From assembly GCA_030740435.1 (NCBI GenBank), contig JASLXG010000025.1:1-33757 (forward strand): a stretch of 33,757 nucleotides of DNA, read 5' to 3'. The notes under the pieces are model-generated. The model was given only the letters and a program-made list of their open reading frames with translations. It was not told the DNA's origin and searched no databases. The DNA is from Alphaproteobacteria bacterium (lineage in GTDB: Bacteria; Pseudomonadota; Alphaproteobacteria; UBA2966). Below, one piece after another: positions 15,762 to 24,542 of the stretch (positions are counted from its first letter, which is position 1; each line of letters opens with the position of its first letter). Both the position numbers and the translations under genes were made by a program.

Positions 15762-17126
15762 GTGCAGCAGACCATCGAAAACTTCCTGCGTGCGCTGAGG
15801 GCGGCCGACATCCGGGTTTCGCCGGCCGAGGCCATCGATGCCCACCGCACCATCGACGTGGTCGGATATGGCCAGCGCCAGCTGCTCAAGGACGCGCTCT
15901 GCGTCACCCTGGCCAAGACGGCGGACGAGGTCGGGCGCTATGAGGAATGCTTCGATCTTTTCTTCAGCCGCGACGAGTTTCGCGCCGACGCTGACGGTGA
16001 AGCCGGGGCCGGAACCGAGGGCGAGGGGCTAAGCGAAGCCGAAGCGGAAATGCTGGCCGACCAGGCCCTGGCGCAGATGGTCATGGGGGGCGACGGCGAG
16101 GGCCTGGCGCGGGAGATGGACCGGGCTGCCAACCAGGTCGGTGTGAGCAATATCCAGTCTTTCATCCAGCGCGGCAACTTTGCCCGGCGCATCCTCGACC
16201 AGATGGGATTGCGCGATCTGGAGCGGCTGATCGCCGAGCTCAACCGCCGGGGCGACGAGGCCGCGGCGGAACTGGTCGAGCGCCTGGAGGCCGGACGGCG
16301 CATGCTGCTCGACGAGGCGCGCGAGTTCGTCGAACGCCAGTTCGAGCTCTATGCCCGCAATGCCGGCCAGAACCTGCGCCAGGAATTTCTCGCCGAGACC
16401 CGGCTCTCGGCCGTCGAACAACGCGATTTCGAGGTCATGCACCGCCTGGTGCGCAGGCTGGCCAAGCGCCTGGCCACGCGCTACAGCCGGCGCCGCCACC
16501 GGGCCCGGCGCGGCCGCCTCGACGTACGCCGTACGCTGCGCCGCTCCATGGCGCATGACGGCATTCCCTTCGAGACGGTGTGGAAGCAGATCAAGATCGA
16601 ACGCCCCCGCATCGTCGTCTTGTGCGACGTCTCGCGCTCGGTGGCGGCGGCGGCGCGGTTCCTGCTCTTGTTCCTCTACAGCCTCAACGAGGTCATCGCC
16701 GAGCTCCATGCCTTCGCCTTCTCCGACCGCTTGATCGACGTGAGCGAGATCATGGAAACGGAAAACGTCGAGACCGCCATTCCGGCGGTGCTTGAAGAGA
16801 TCGGCTATCGTTCAACGGATTACGGCCAGGCCCTGGTCGATTTCTGCGACCTCCACCTCGAGCGGCTGGACCGGCGAACGACCGTGATCGTATTGGGCGA
16901 CGGGCGCTCCAACTTCACCGATCCCCGCCTCGACCTGATGCGCACGTTGCATGACCGGAGTAAAGCCGTGATCTGGCTTAACCCCGAGCCCGAGGGTTTC
17001 TGGGGGCTGGGCGATTCCGAGATGCACCGCTATCGCCGCTTCTGCCACGTCGCCCGCACCTGCAACACCGTGCAGCACCTGGAAGACGTCATCGACGGCG
17101 TGCTCAAGAGCTACATGCGGGGCTAG
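15762..17126 (+). CDS. CoxE-type VWA domain protein
   Basis: 454 residues, GTG start at 15762. The N-terminal half is helical (FLRALRAADIRVSPAEAIDA.. typical of CoxE), followed by an acidic linker (about 85-105) and a basic stretch RYSRRRHRARRGRLDVRRTLR preceding the VWA domain. The MIDAS motif is CDVSRS (DxSxS), with a later Thr/Asp region DYGQALVDFCDL and VIVLGDGRSNFTDPR. It ends in the WLNPEPEGFWGLGDSEM block. It is the expected partner of the MoxR ATPase upstream, binding the client protein through the metal site. Last gene of the run beginning with hyuA; convergent with the DUF6765-like gene 25 bp away. Confidence 0.9.
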   Translation: MQQTIENFLRALRAADIRVSPAEAIDAHRTIDVVGYGQRQLLKDALCVTLAKTADEVGRYEECFDLFFSRDEFRADADGEAGAGTEGEGLSEAEAEMLADQALAQMVMGGDGEGLAREMDRAANQVGVSNIQSFIQRGNFARRILDQMGLRDLERLIAELNRRGDEAAAELVERLEAGRRMLLDEAREFVERQFELYARNAGQNLRQEFLAETRLSAVEQRDFEVMHRLVRRLAKRLATRYSRRRHRARRGRLDVRRTLRRSMAHDGIPFETVWKQIKIERPRIVVLCDVSRSVAAAARFLLLFLYSLNEVIAELHAFAFSDRLIDVSEIMETENVETAIPAVLEEIGYRSTDYGQALVDFCDLHLERLDRRTTVIVLGDGRSNFTDPRLDLMRTLHDRSKAVIWLNPEPEGFWGLGDSEMHRYRRFCHVARTCNTVQHLEDVIDGVLKSYMRG

Positions 17127-17151
17127 CGCGGATCTCTTTGTCCCCCCCCCC

Positions 17152-18234
17152 TCAGGCGGCGCAAATGCCGTATTTGGGCAGGATATCGTCGATCACCGTG
17201 AGGCGGTGTTCCTTGGCCGCATCGTGAAACATCTTCCAGTTGCTGGTGAGAAAATCCTCGTCGTAGGGGTACACTTTGTCCTCGCTATCCACGGCAGCAA
17301 CCTCGCCAATAGCCTGATGTTTCCAAGAGCCATGGCCCTTTGGAACATAGGAAAGATCTTGGGCGGGGAAGCCCAGCCGGCCCTCCGCAATGTCGTCCAG
17401 CCAGAGCTCGTGCCGCACATCTCCATCGGGATCGGCGAATCTTACGAACCTGTCGCGCAGATGCTTTTTCTGTTCGTCTTGCAGCCCGTCCGATGGGCCA
17501 TCCCAGTTGCCGGCGAGGTAGCGTTGGAAGAGCTTGCAGAGCTCGTCCGCGGCCTCCACGAACAACTCGGTGTTGTTCCTTTCAACGGTGACGGGCCTAT
17601 CGAGCCCGTTCTGATAACTCCAACTGGCGTAGGGTCGATCGGGGTAGGAAAGTGCCGGGCCATGGCCCAGCGGCGGGATGGCGTGGCTTGCAAGATTGCC
17701 GAAGAGGCTGGTGATTTTTCTCTCGAAAATGTTGTCGGCGTTGCCGTTTTCGTCCTTCAGCCCCGACACCATGTTGATCTTGTGATTGACGCCCGCGAAG
17801 CCCTGATGCGCCCAGGTATCGGCAAAGACATGGGCCGTAACCCCGAGCCGGTGCAGGGCATAGTCTTTGTCTTGATCCTCCACACAGGCTCGGCACATGT
17901 CCTGAGCGATAGGACTGTTGGGTTTGCAAACCAGCTTGTGGATAAGCGATTCGTCGGGATTCTCGCCCGCGGCAAGGCCGTCGTTGCCTGGCAGGAAGTG
18001 GAAGGGGAGCCAAACAAGGTGGTTCTTGAGGCCTTGAAAATTGCGATAGTCGAGCATCTTATGGGCGCTTGAGAGGCGGCGATACAAGATGTCACCATCG
18101 AAAGTGACAGTCCCATCGTTGGTGGCATCATCAATGTACTGGGCGCAATGGGCGACCAGCGCGGCGTCGTCGTGACTGAAATCCGCATAGCGGGCCACGA
18201 CGTAAGTCACGGCGTGATGAAAGTCGATCTGCAT
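17152..18234 (-). CDS. DUF6765-like protein of unknown function
   Basis: About 360 residues from the ATG at 18234, with AGGGA 8 bp upstream; a TTG at 18240 adds two residues. The N-terminus MQIDFHHAVTYVVARYA and AQYIDDAT recall proteins annotated DUF6765; that assignment is from memory. The motif HVFADTWAHQGFAGVNHKIN (H-x3-D..H) resembles the metal-binding histidines of the zinc-dependent phospholipase C/S1-P1 nuclease fold, but function is not established. Many His, Asp and Cys residues; no signal peptide or membrane helix. Base composition is clearly lower in GC than the flanks, with many AT-ending codons, which suggests recent acquisition. It stands alone. Confidence 0.72.
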   Translation of the reverse strand: MQIDFHHAVTYVVARYADFSHDDAALVAHCAQYIDDATNDGTVTFDGDILYRRLSSAHKMLDYRNFQGLKNHLVWLPFHFLPGNDGLAAGENPDESLIHKLVCKPNSPIAQDMCRACVEDQDKDYALHRLGVTAHVFADTWAHQGFAGVNHKINMVSGLKDENGNADNIFERKITSLFGNLASHAIPPLGHGPALSYPDRPYASWSYQNGLDRPVTVERNNTELFVEAADELCKLFQRYLAGNWDGPSDGLQDEQKKHLRDRFVRFADPDGDVRHELWLDDIAEGRLGFPAQDLSYVPKGHGSWKHQAIGEVAAVDSEDKVYPYDEDFLTSNWKMFHDAAKEHRLTVIDDILPKYGICAA

Positions 18235-18265
18235 CGTCAAAATCCCTATGTATCAGCGGTAGAAA

Positions 18266-18295
18266 ATATTACGCTTGTGGGATTTCTCTGTCTAA
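18266..18295 (-). promoter_or_regulatory. Candidate promoter for the DUF6765-like gene
   Basis: On the reverse strand TTAGAC (complement of 18290-18295), 18 bp spacer, TAATAT (complement of 18266-18271), about 30 bp upstream of the ATG at 18234. The surrounding 18241-18379 gap is strikingly AT-rich for this window and holds no gene. Confidence 0.4.
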
Positions 18296-18379
18296 TGATT
18301 TATCGGAAAAGTAGATTGCTAAATATTGACAGGTGCTTTTGCGGGTAAAATTCTTGCTCCTATTTCCCTTGTTCTGCGC

Positions 18380-21300
18380 TCAGATTCCGACGATGGCGGC
18401 GGGAAAGAGCGCCTCGGGGTAGCCCACCTGGGCGGCCTCCTGCCTCAGTTCGGCCAACTGGGCCTCGCTGTCGGCATCGCCTTGGCCGCGACCCATGGCG
18501 GCCAGCAGGCGGCCGCGGGCAACGTGGAAGCGGGACCAGGGCAGGGGCTCGTCGCTATAGGCCTCAAGGGCGTCGGCCTGGGCCCCTCGGCGCCGGGCCA
18601 GTCGCCGGCCCTGAGCTGCGCATCCATGGCCAGCTGGTGGAAATGGAGGTGGTTGTGGCTGATCGCGCCCGCGGCCAGCAGGCGCTGGCCGCGGGCGATG
18701 GCGGCCTGGCGCCGCTCGGCATCGCGGGTGACAAACGCGATGGCGCCCTGCAACCAGGCGCCGGAGAACTGCGGGCCGGCCTTCTCGATCATGGCCCAGG
18801 CGCGCTGCAGCTGCTCCTCGGTGTTCTCGCCGCGGCCCAGCAATTGGGCCACGGCGGCGCCCATCCAGATGGCGTCGGCGGCGAACAGCGTCGAGCCCAG
18901 GGCCTCGGCCGTTTGGCGGCAACGCCGGGCATGGTCGAGCGCTTCCTCGCCGCGGCCGAGGTAGGGCAGGATGGTCACCAGCACGTTGCGCCCCACCATC
19001 TCCGAACGCCGGTCGCCGATGCGCTGCGCCACCTCGACCGCGCGCTGGCAGTCGGCCACGGCGGCGGCATCGTGGAGGTAAAAACTGGTGATGCCGCGCA
19101 TGCAGAGGTTGGCCACCTCGATGCGGGTCTCGGCGTGGTCGCGGGCGATGCGGACGCAGTGGTCGAAATGCCCCTGGGCGGTGATCATGCGGCCGCGCTG
19201 GTAGTAGGCATCGCCAAGGCCCGAGAGCGCCCGTGCCTCGAGCCCCGGCAGGCCGGCCCGGCGCGCCTCCACGCAGGCCGTTTCGTGGTCGGCCAGGCAC
19301 TCGGCCTCGTGGCCCAGGCTGAAGCGGATGGAGCCGCGCAGGATGTGAAACTCGGCCAGCAGTTTTGCCTGACCCAGCGCCGTCGCCACCGGCTCGGCTC
19401 GGGCCAGCACCTCGAGGGCCTCGTCGTGGCGCTCGGCCAGGCGTTGCCCCGCCACCATGCCGAGCCAGGCGCGGCAGCGCTGTTCGTCATCGGCGGCGGC
19501 GTCCAGGGCTACCTCGAAGGCGGCGATGGAGGCGTCGATGCGGGCCAGGTCACGCAACAGCTCGCCCACCAGGCAGGCCAAGCCATAGTGTTCGGCCGGC
19601 TGGACCGCCAGGGCTCGGCCGCGCTCGGCCAGTTCGAGGGCGCGCTCGAAGCGGAAGTCCTGGGCCAAGGCCCGGGCCGCCTCGAGATAGGCCGAGGCCG
19701 CGCCCTCGCCGGCGCGCTCCAGGTGCTCGGCGTGCAGCAGCGGGTCGCGGCCCTGGTACCAGGCGGCGGCGTCGCGGTGCAGCGCCTGGCGCCGCGAGCG
19801 CGTCAGCGAGGCATAGACGCTGTGCTGCACCAGGTTGTGGGCGAACAGGTAGTCCTCGCCATCGGGCCGGATCAGGGCGCAGTCGAGCAGTGCCTCGGGC
19901 TGCCAGGCCTCATCGCCGAGCAACCGGTGCAGCGGCTCAAGGGCAAAGCGGCCGCCCAGGCCCGAAGCCAGTTGGGCGGCCAGGCGGTCGGGCTCGGCCA
20001 GGCGGTCGGGCTCGGCCAGCCGGTCGAGCCGGGCCTGGACGATGGCCTCGACGGAAGCCGGCACGGCATCGGCCGCCGCCTCGGGCTGGTCGGCGGCCAG
20101 CAGCAACTGGTCGAGAAAAAGCGGGTTGCCCTCGGCCCGGGCGATGCAGGCGGCGATGGCGGCTTCGTCTTCAACCTCGCTGTGGCCCGCCAGCTCGAGC
20201 CCCTCGGCCTGGCTGAGGGGACCCAGATCAATGGTCGTCAAGGCCGCACCCTGGGCCGCCTGGCGCCAGCGCTGGTCGAGCGGATCGGCATCGCTGCGCG
20301 AAGTCAGAACCAAGAGCGCCGCCACCTGACGCACCGCCGCCGCGGCCAGGGCGAAGTGGGCCAGGGTGCGGCCATCGGCCCAGTGCAGGTTCTCGACCAC
20401 TATCAAGAGCGGCCGGTTGGCGGCCAGCGCCGCCACCAGGGTGCGCACGGTGGCCACGCCCTGCCGGTTGCGCGTGGTGAAGTCCATGGCCGCCAGCAGG
20501 GCGGCCAGGTCGGGCGGCTGGGGCAGGCGCAGCAGATCGTTGAGGTGGAGGCGTTGGGCCGGTTCGCAAAAGCCCGCGGCCATGGCCCGCTCGGCGGCCC
20601 GGCGGCGCTCCTCGAGGTCGGCGTCGTCGGCCAGGCCGAGCAGTGACTGCGCCAACAGCCGCGTCGGACCGGGCCCCAGGCCCGAGCCGAACTCGCGGAT
20701 GCGCATGAGGTGGGCATCGAAACCCCGGCCGCGGGCCTGGCTCATGGCCTGCTCCACCAGGCGGGTCTTGCCGATGCCGGGATCGCCGCGAAGATGGACC
20801 GTAAATCCCTGCTCGCCGGCTGCCGCGACCTGGGCCAGCGCCGCCAGTTGCTGCAGCTCGGCGGCCCGGCCGACGAAGGGGCGGCTGTCACCGGCGGCCA
20901 GGCCGTGGGCCCGCCACAGCCGTTGCGGCGTGGCAAAGCCCTTGAGCTCGGCGCCGGCGATCTCGCCGGCTTCGAGGCGTCCGGCCAGGGCGCGGCGCAG
21001 GCTGTCTGCCACCACCGTCTGGCCTGGCCCGGCCAGGCCGGTGAGGCGGGCGGCCAGGTTGACGCATTCGCCGGTGACGGAACCGTCGGCCAAGACCCGG
21101 CCCGAGGCGATGCCGATGTGGGCGGTCAGCGGCGCTCCATCGTCCAGCGCCTCGAGGCCGGCATGAATGGAAAACGCCGCCTTCAGCGCCCGTTCGGCCT
21201 CGTCGCCGTGGGCCTTGGGCACGCCGAAAAGCGCCATGGTGCTGTCGCCGATGTGCTTGTCGATGTGGCCGCCGTGGCGCACCAGGGCCTCGTCGGCCAG

Positions 21301-22308
21301 CCCGAGAAAGCGTTGCAGCAGGGCCCGCAGATCCTCGGGATCCAGTCGCGCGCTGAGCTCGGTAAAGCCCGAGAGATCGGCGAACAGTACCGTCACGTAG
21401 CGCAACTCAGGGCTGGCCGGGGCCGTCTCCGGGGCGCTGAAGTCAAGCTCCTCGACCACCCAGGCCGTGGGTTGCTCGTGGTCCATGGTGAAGCCGAAGT
21501 TGATCTCGGGCACCGGGGGTGTTGATTGGTTTGGCGGCTCCGGCCCTTCTTCGGCGCTCTCGGTGTTTTCGCTGTCTGCTTCGCTGCTGCGGCGGCGCTC
21601 GCTGATCTGGCGATAAAGAGCCTCGGTCTCGGGCTCGGGCGCAACCGCGAGTTCGCGGCGCAAAAGCTCGCGGCAGGTGCGGTACTGCTTCAGCGCCGCC
21701 GCCGGCCGGCCCTGGCGGACGTAAAGCTGCATCAGCCGGCGGTGTACGTCCTCGCGCAGCGGATCGAGCGAGATTAGCCGGGTGGCCAGGCGCACGGCGC
21801 TTTCCTGGTTGCCGGCCTCGGCGTGGTGGTCCAGGAGCCGCGTCATGGCGGTGCCGGCCTGCTGACGCAGGCGCTGGCGCTCGATGCCGAGCCAGTCCTC
21901 GAAGGCGTGGCCGTCGATGTGGAAGCCGTCCAGCAGATCGCCGCGATAGAGCGCCACGGCGTCTTCCAGCGCAGCCGGCGTGTCCTCGGCCAGCAGCGCC
22001 TCGAAGCGGCCGACGTCGGTCACCACGCCGGCATCCAGCGCCAGATTTTCGCCGGCCGCCGCCAGGGCGCCGTGACCCACTTTGCGCACCGCCGCCAGGG
22101 CCTGGCGCAGGCTTGAGCGGGCCTGGCTCTCGGCGCTGTCGTCCCAGAGCAAGGCCGCCAGCTTGTCGCGCGACTGGGGCCGGCCGGCCACGGCGAGATA
22201 GGCCAGCAGGCCGCGCGCCTTCTTGGCCGTCAAGGCCACGACGACATCTTGCGGGCCGGCCCGGCGCAGCTCGAAGCCACCAAAAAGATCAAGATTGAGT
22301 GCGACCAA
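18380..22308 (-). pseudogene. Large BTAD / adenylate cyclase / AAA / TPR regulator, frameshifted near its 3' end
   Basis: About 1,300 residues. Order: OmpR-like winged helix (LNLDLFGGFELR...), BTAD, class III cyclase (VTVLFADLSGFTEL; HIGDSTMALFG; CVNLAARL keep both metal Asp and the Asn/Arg pair), AAA-type ATPase with Walker A RGDPGIGKTRL and LLIVVENLHWADG, then TPR-like helical repeats. At 18581-18585 the frame breaks: the C-terminus ..GDWPGAE continues in another frame as QADALEAYSDEPLPWSRF.. to the stop at 18380, whereas the unshifted frame runs to 18445 with unrelated sequence. Start taken as TTG at 22308 with GGGGGAA upstream; TTG at 22335 is the alternative. The lesion may be a sequence error or only remove the last ~65 residues. 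Confidence 0.85.
19981..20028. repeat. 18-bp in-frame tandem repeat in the regulator gene
   Basis: Two exact copies of an 18-bp unit (19981-19998, 19999-20016) and a partial diverged third (20017-20028). On the coding strand they give repeated RLAEPD units. It likely arose by slippage and expands a linker after the ATPase domain. Confidence 0.75.
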
Positions 22309-22465
22309 CGATTCCCCCGCCAACGCGTCCCTCAATAGGCGTTGTTTCCCCTTTATAGCGCGCTGGAGCGCTTTTTCACGCCGTTTTCACGCTCCACCCC
22401 GCGGCACTTTCACGCCGGCCGGCCAATATCCAGCCCCAACGCAAAGCCAAATACGGAACCGGACC

Positions 22466-23548
22466 ATGACCATGACCGCCATTGCCACAGATACCGACCG
22501 GCAGCAGGAAAAAGCCGCCGAATTCGCCGAACGCATGCTGGGCGTCATCAACGACGGCGCCCTCGCCCTGATGACTTCGGTCGGCCACCGCACCGGGCTC
22601 TTCGACACCATGGCCGAGTTGCCGCCGGCCGACAGTCGGCGCATCGCCGAGGCGGCCGGCCTGGATGAGCGCTACGTGCGCGAATGGCTGGGTGCCATGA
22701 CCACCGGCGGCATCGTCGAATGCGACCGGGCCGGACGCCTCTTCCGCCTGCCCGGCGAACACGCCGCCGTGCTGACCCGCGCCGCCAACCCCGACAACAT
22801 GGCCGTGACGACCCAGTACATCGCCGTGCTGGGCGGTGTCGAAGACCAGATCGTCGAATGTTTCCGCCACGGTGGCGGCGTGCCCTACGAAGACTTCCCG
22901 CGCTTCCACGAGGTGATAGCCGAGGAAAGCGCCTAGAGTGTGGTGGCGGCCCTGATCGACGACATCGTGCCGCTGGTGCCGGGCCTGAGCGAGAAGCTGG
23001 AGGCGGGCATTAGCGTGGTCGACGTGGGCTGCGGCAGCGGCCGGGCCATGAACCTGCTGGCGCGGCACTTTCCCAACAGCCGTTTTCAGGGCTACGACTT
23101 CTCGGACGAGGCCGTGACCAGGGCCCGGGCCGAGGCCGCCCGTTTTGGTACCACCAACGCGAGCTTTGAGAGACGCGACGCCGGCGACCTGGGGGTCGAG
23201 GAATTCGATCTGGTCACCGCCTTCGATGCCATCCACGATCAGGCCGCGCCGGCCGCCGTGCTGGAAGCCATCCGCCAGGCGCTCAAGCCCGGCGGCATCT
23301 TCCTGATGCAGGACATCGGCGCCTCCAGCCACGTCCACGGCAATCTCGACCACCCCTTGGGGCCGATCCTCTACACCACGTCGTGCATGCACTGCATGAC
23401 GGTGTCGTTGGCCCAGGGCGGCGCCGGCCTGGGCGCCATGTGGGGCGAGCAGACGGCGCGGCGGATGCTGGCCGAGGCCGGTTTCGCCAGCGTCACCGTG
23501 CAGGCCCTGGAGCACGATCCGCAGAACTATTACTACGTCGCGGCCTAG
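22466..23548 (+). pseudogene. Class I SAM-dependent methyltransferase with N-terminal winged helix, interrupted by TAG
   Basis: One frame from the ATG at 22466 to 23548 (about 360 residues) with a single stop, TAG at 22934-22936 (codon 157). Upstream: ERMLGVINDGALALMTSVGHRTGLFDTMAELPPADSRRIAEAAGLDERYVREWLGAM, the dimerisation/winged-helix part. Downstream in the same frame: [23 protein letters not shown], then the SAM-binding [25 protein letters not shown] and the DAIHDQAAP and [12 protein letters not shown] motifs. A C-to-T change from CAG (Gln) would explain the stop. A GTG at 22940 or 22943 could start the catalytic half alone. Methyl acceptor unknown. Confidence 0.85.
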
Positions 23549-23578
23549 CCGCCGGCGCCAACGCTGAGGAGAAAAACC

Positions 23579-24217
23579 ATGACCCGCGATACCTTCTACC
23601 GCCACGCCCGGCAGGACGACAGCCGCTGCATCGCCGAGCTTTTCCAGTATTCCTCGGACGGCGTTGCCGATTACGTGTGGAATACCATGGCCGGGCGGGA
23701 GTCGCTGCTCGACGTGGGCACGGCGCGCTACAGACGCGAGAACACCGAGTTCTCCTACCAGAAATGCGTTGTCGCCGAGCGCCGCGGCCGGGTCGTCGGC
23801 ATGGTGCACGCCTACCCGGTAATCGAGGCCGGCGGTGCCGTCGACGATCCCGTTCTCAGACCCTATGCCGAACTGGAGGCGCCGGGCAGCCTTTATCTCT
23901 CGGGCATGGCGCTCAAGCCGGCTTTTCGCAATGGCGGCCTGGGGGCGGGGTTCTTCGCCCTCGCCCGCGAGCGTGCCCGGCGCCAGGGGCTCGAGCGTCT
24001 CAGCGCGCTGGTGTTCGAGAGCAACGCCGGATCATTGAGGCTTTGTCGGCGCCAGGGTTTCGTGGTGGTCGATGCCCGGCCCGTGGTGCCCCACCCGCTG
24101 ATCCGCCGGCAGGGCCAGATATTGCTGTTGACCGCGGCCGTCTCCGCGGTCGAGGACGGAGCGGCGCCCGTGTTGCGCCCGGCCCATGAAGAAATCCATA
24201 CCAGGAGGGCGGCATGA
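23579..24217 (+). CDS. GNAT-family N-acetyltransferase
   Basis: 212 residues. The acetyl-CoA-binding motif A is LYLSGMALKPAFRNGGLGAGFFALARERARRQGLERL, with RNGGLG matching the R/QxxGxG/A pyrophosphate loop (about residue 119). Motif B follows as LVFESNAGSLRLCRRQGFVVVDARPVV. The central GRVVGMVHAYPV strand is typical. Starts 31 bp after the methyltransferase gene and is preceded by GAGGAG. Its last bases overlap the ATG of a 39-codon gene, so it heads a three-gene coupled set. Acceptor unknown (small molecule or protein). Confidence 0.9.
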   Translation: MTRDTFYRHARQDDSRCIAELFQYSSDGVADYVWNTMAGRESLLDVGTARYRRENTEFSYQKCVVAERRGRVVGMVHAYPVIEAGGAVDDPVLRPYAELEAPGSLYLSGMALKPAFRNGGLGAGFFALARERARRQGLERLSALVFESNAGSLRLCRRQGFVVVDARPVVPHPLIRRQGQILLLTAAVSAVEDGAAPVLRPAHEEIHTRRAA

Positions 24218-24333
24218 ATATCATCGTGAAGCTGATGGCCGCTGTCGTGCTGGTGTTGGTGCAGGTGATGGCGTCGGTTCACATCTGGCGCCTTCGCGGC
24301 GTGCGGCAGGTCCCGGCAAGGAGGACGGCATGA
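24214..24333 (+). CDS. 39-residue single-span membrane peptide
   Basis: ATG at 24214 overlaps the acetyltransferase stop (ATGA) and is preceded by AGGAGG at 24203-24208, a near-perfect ribosome site. The peptide begins MNIIVKLMAAVVLVLVQVMA, one hydrophobic helix, then a short basic tail HIWRLRGVRQVPARRTA. Its own stop overlaps the next ATG. The ribosome site and the overlaps at both ends argue that it is translated. It resembles no family I can name; it could be a small membrane adaptor or a leader peptide coupling translation of the DUF1127 gene. Confidence 0.6.
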   Translation: MNIIVKLMAAVVLVLVQVMASVHIWRLRGVRQVPARRTA

Positions 24334-24542
24334 ACACCATCCTGGGCCTCCTGATGGCGGCCGTATCGCTGCCGGCGGAACTCATCGCGGTCTTGCACAG
24401 GCGCTACCGACTGGCCTTGGCGGGTTGGCAGATGGTGGCTGTCTCCGACCACCTGCTCGACGACATGGGGCTGAGCCGGCCGGCCATCGTTTCCGGGTTT
24501 CCCCGGGTTCAGGCCACCGAGCGGGGCTCGCCGTCGCGGTAG
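24330..24542 (+). CDS. DUF1127-like small protein
   Basis: 70 residues, ATG at 24330 with AAGGAGG upstream and a 4-bp overlap with the preceding stop. A hydrophobic N-terminus MNTILGLLMAAVSLPAELIAVL is followed by RRYRLALAGWQMVAVSDHLLDDMGLSRPAI, which matches the DUF1127 pattern (basic stretch, W..L..LSD..L.DIGLSR). Some DUF1127 proteins in alphaproteobacteria are small arginine-rich RNA-linked or stress proteins, but this one has an added hydrophobic segment. Its 3' end overlaps the convergent ubiV gene by 34 bp. Confidence 0.75.
   Translation: MNTILGLLMAAVSLPAELIAVLHRRYRLALAGWQMVAVSDHLLDDMGLSRPAIVSGFPRVQATERGSPSR

Noticed and set aside
18326-18353. Forward-strand TTGACA plus TAAAAT as a promoter
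   Set aside because: The spacer is about 14 bp, and downstream on the forward strand lies only antisense of the giant regulator.
18637-20646. 669-codon forward frame inside the giant regulator
   Set aside because: Antisense to TPR and ATPase regions with clear homology; no domain of its own.
22376-23809. 477-codon reverse-strand frame over the methyltransferase
   Set aside because: It stays open across the TAG-interrupted gene but reads as His/Gly/Ala-rich shadow; methyltransferase motifs are on the forward strand.
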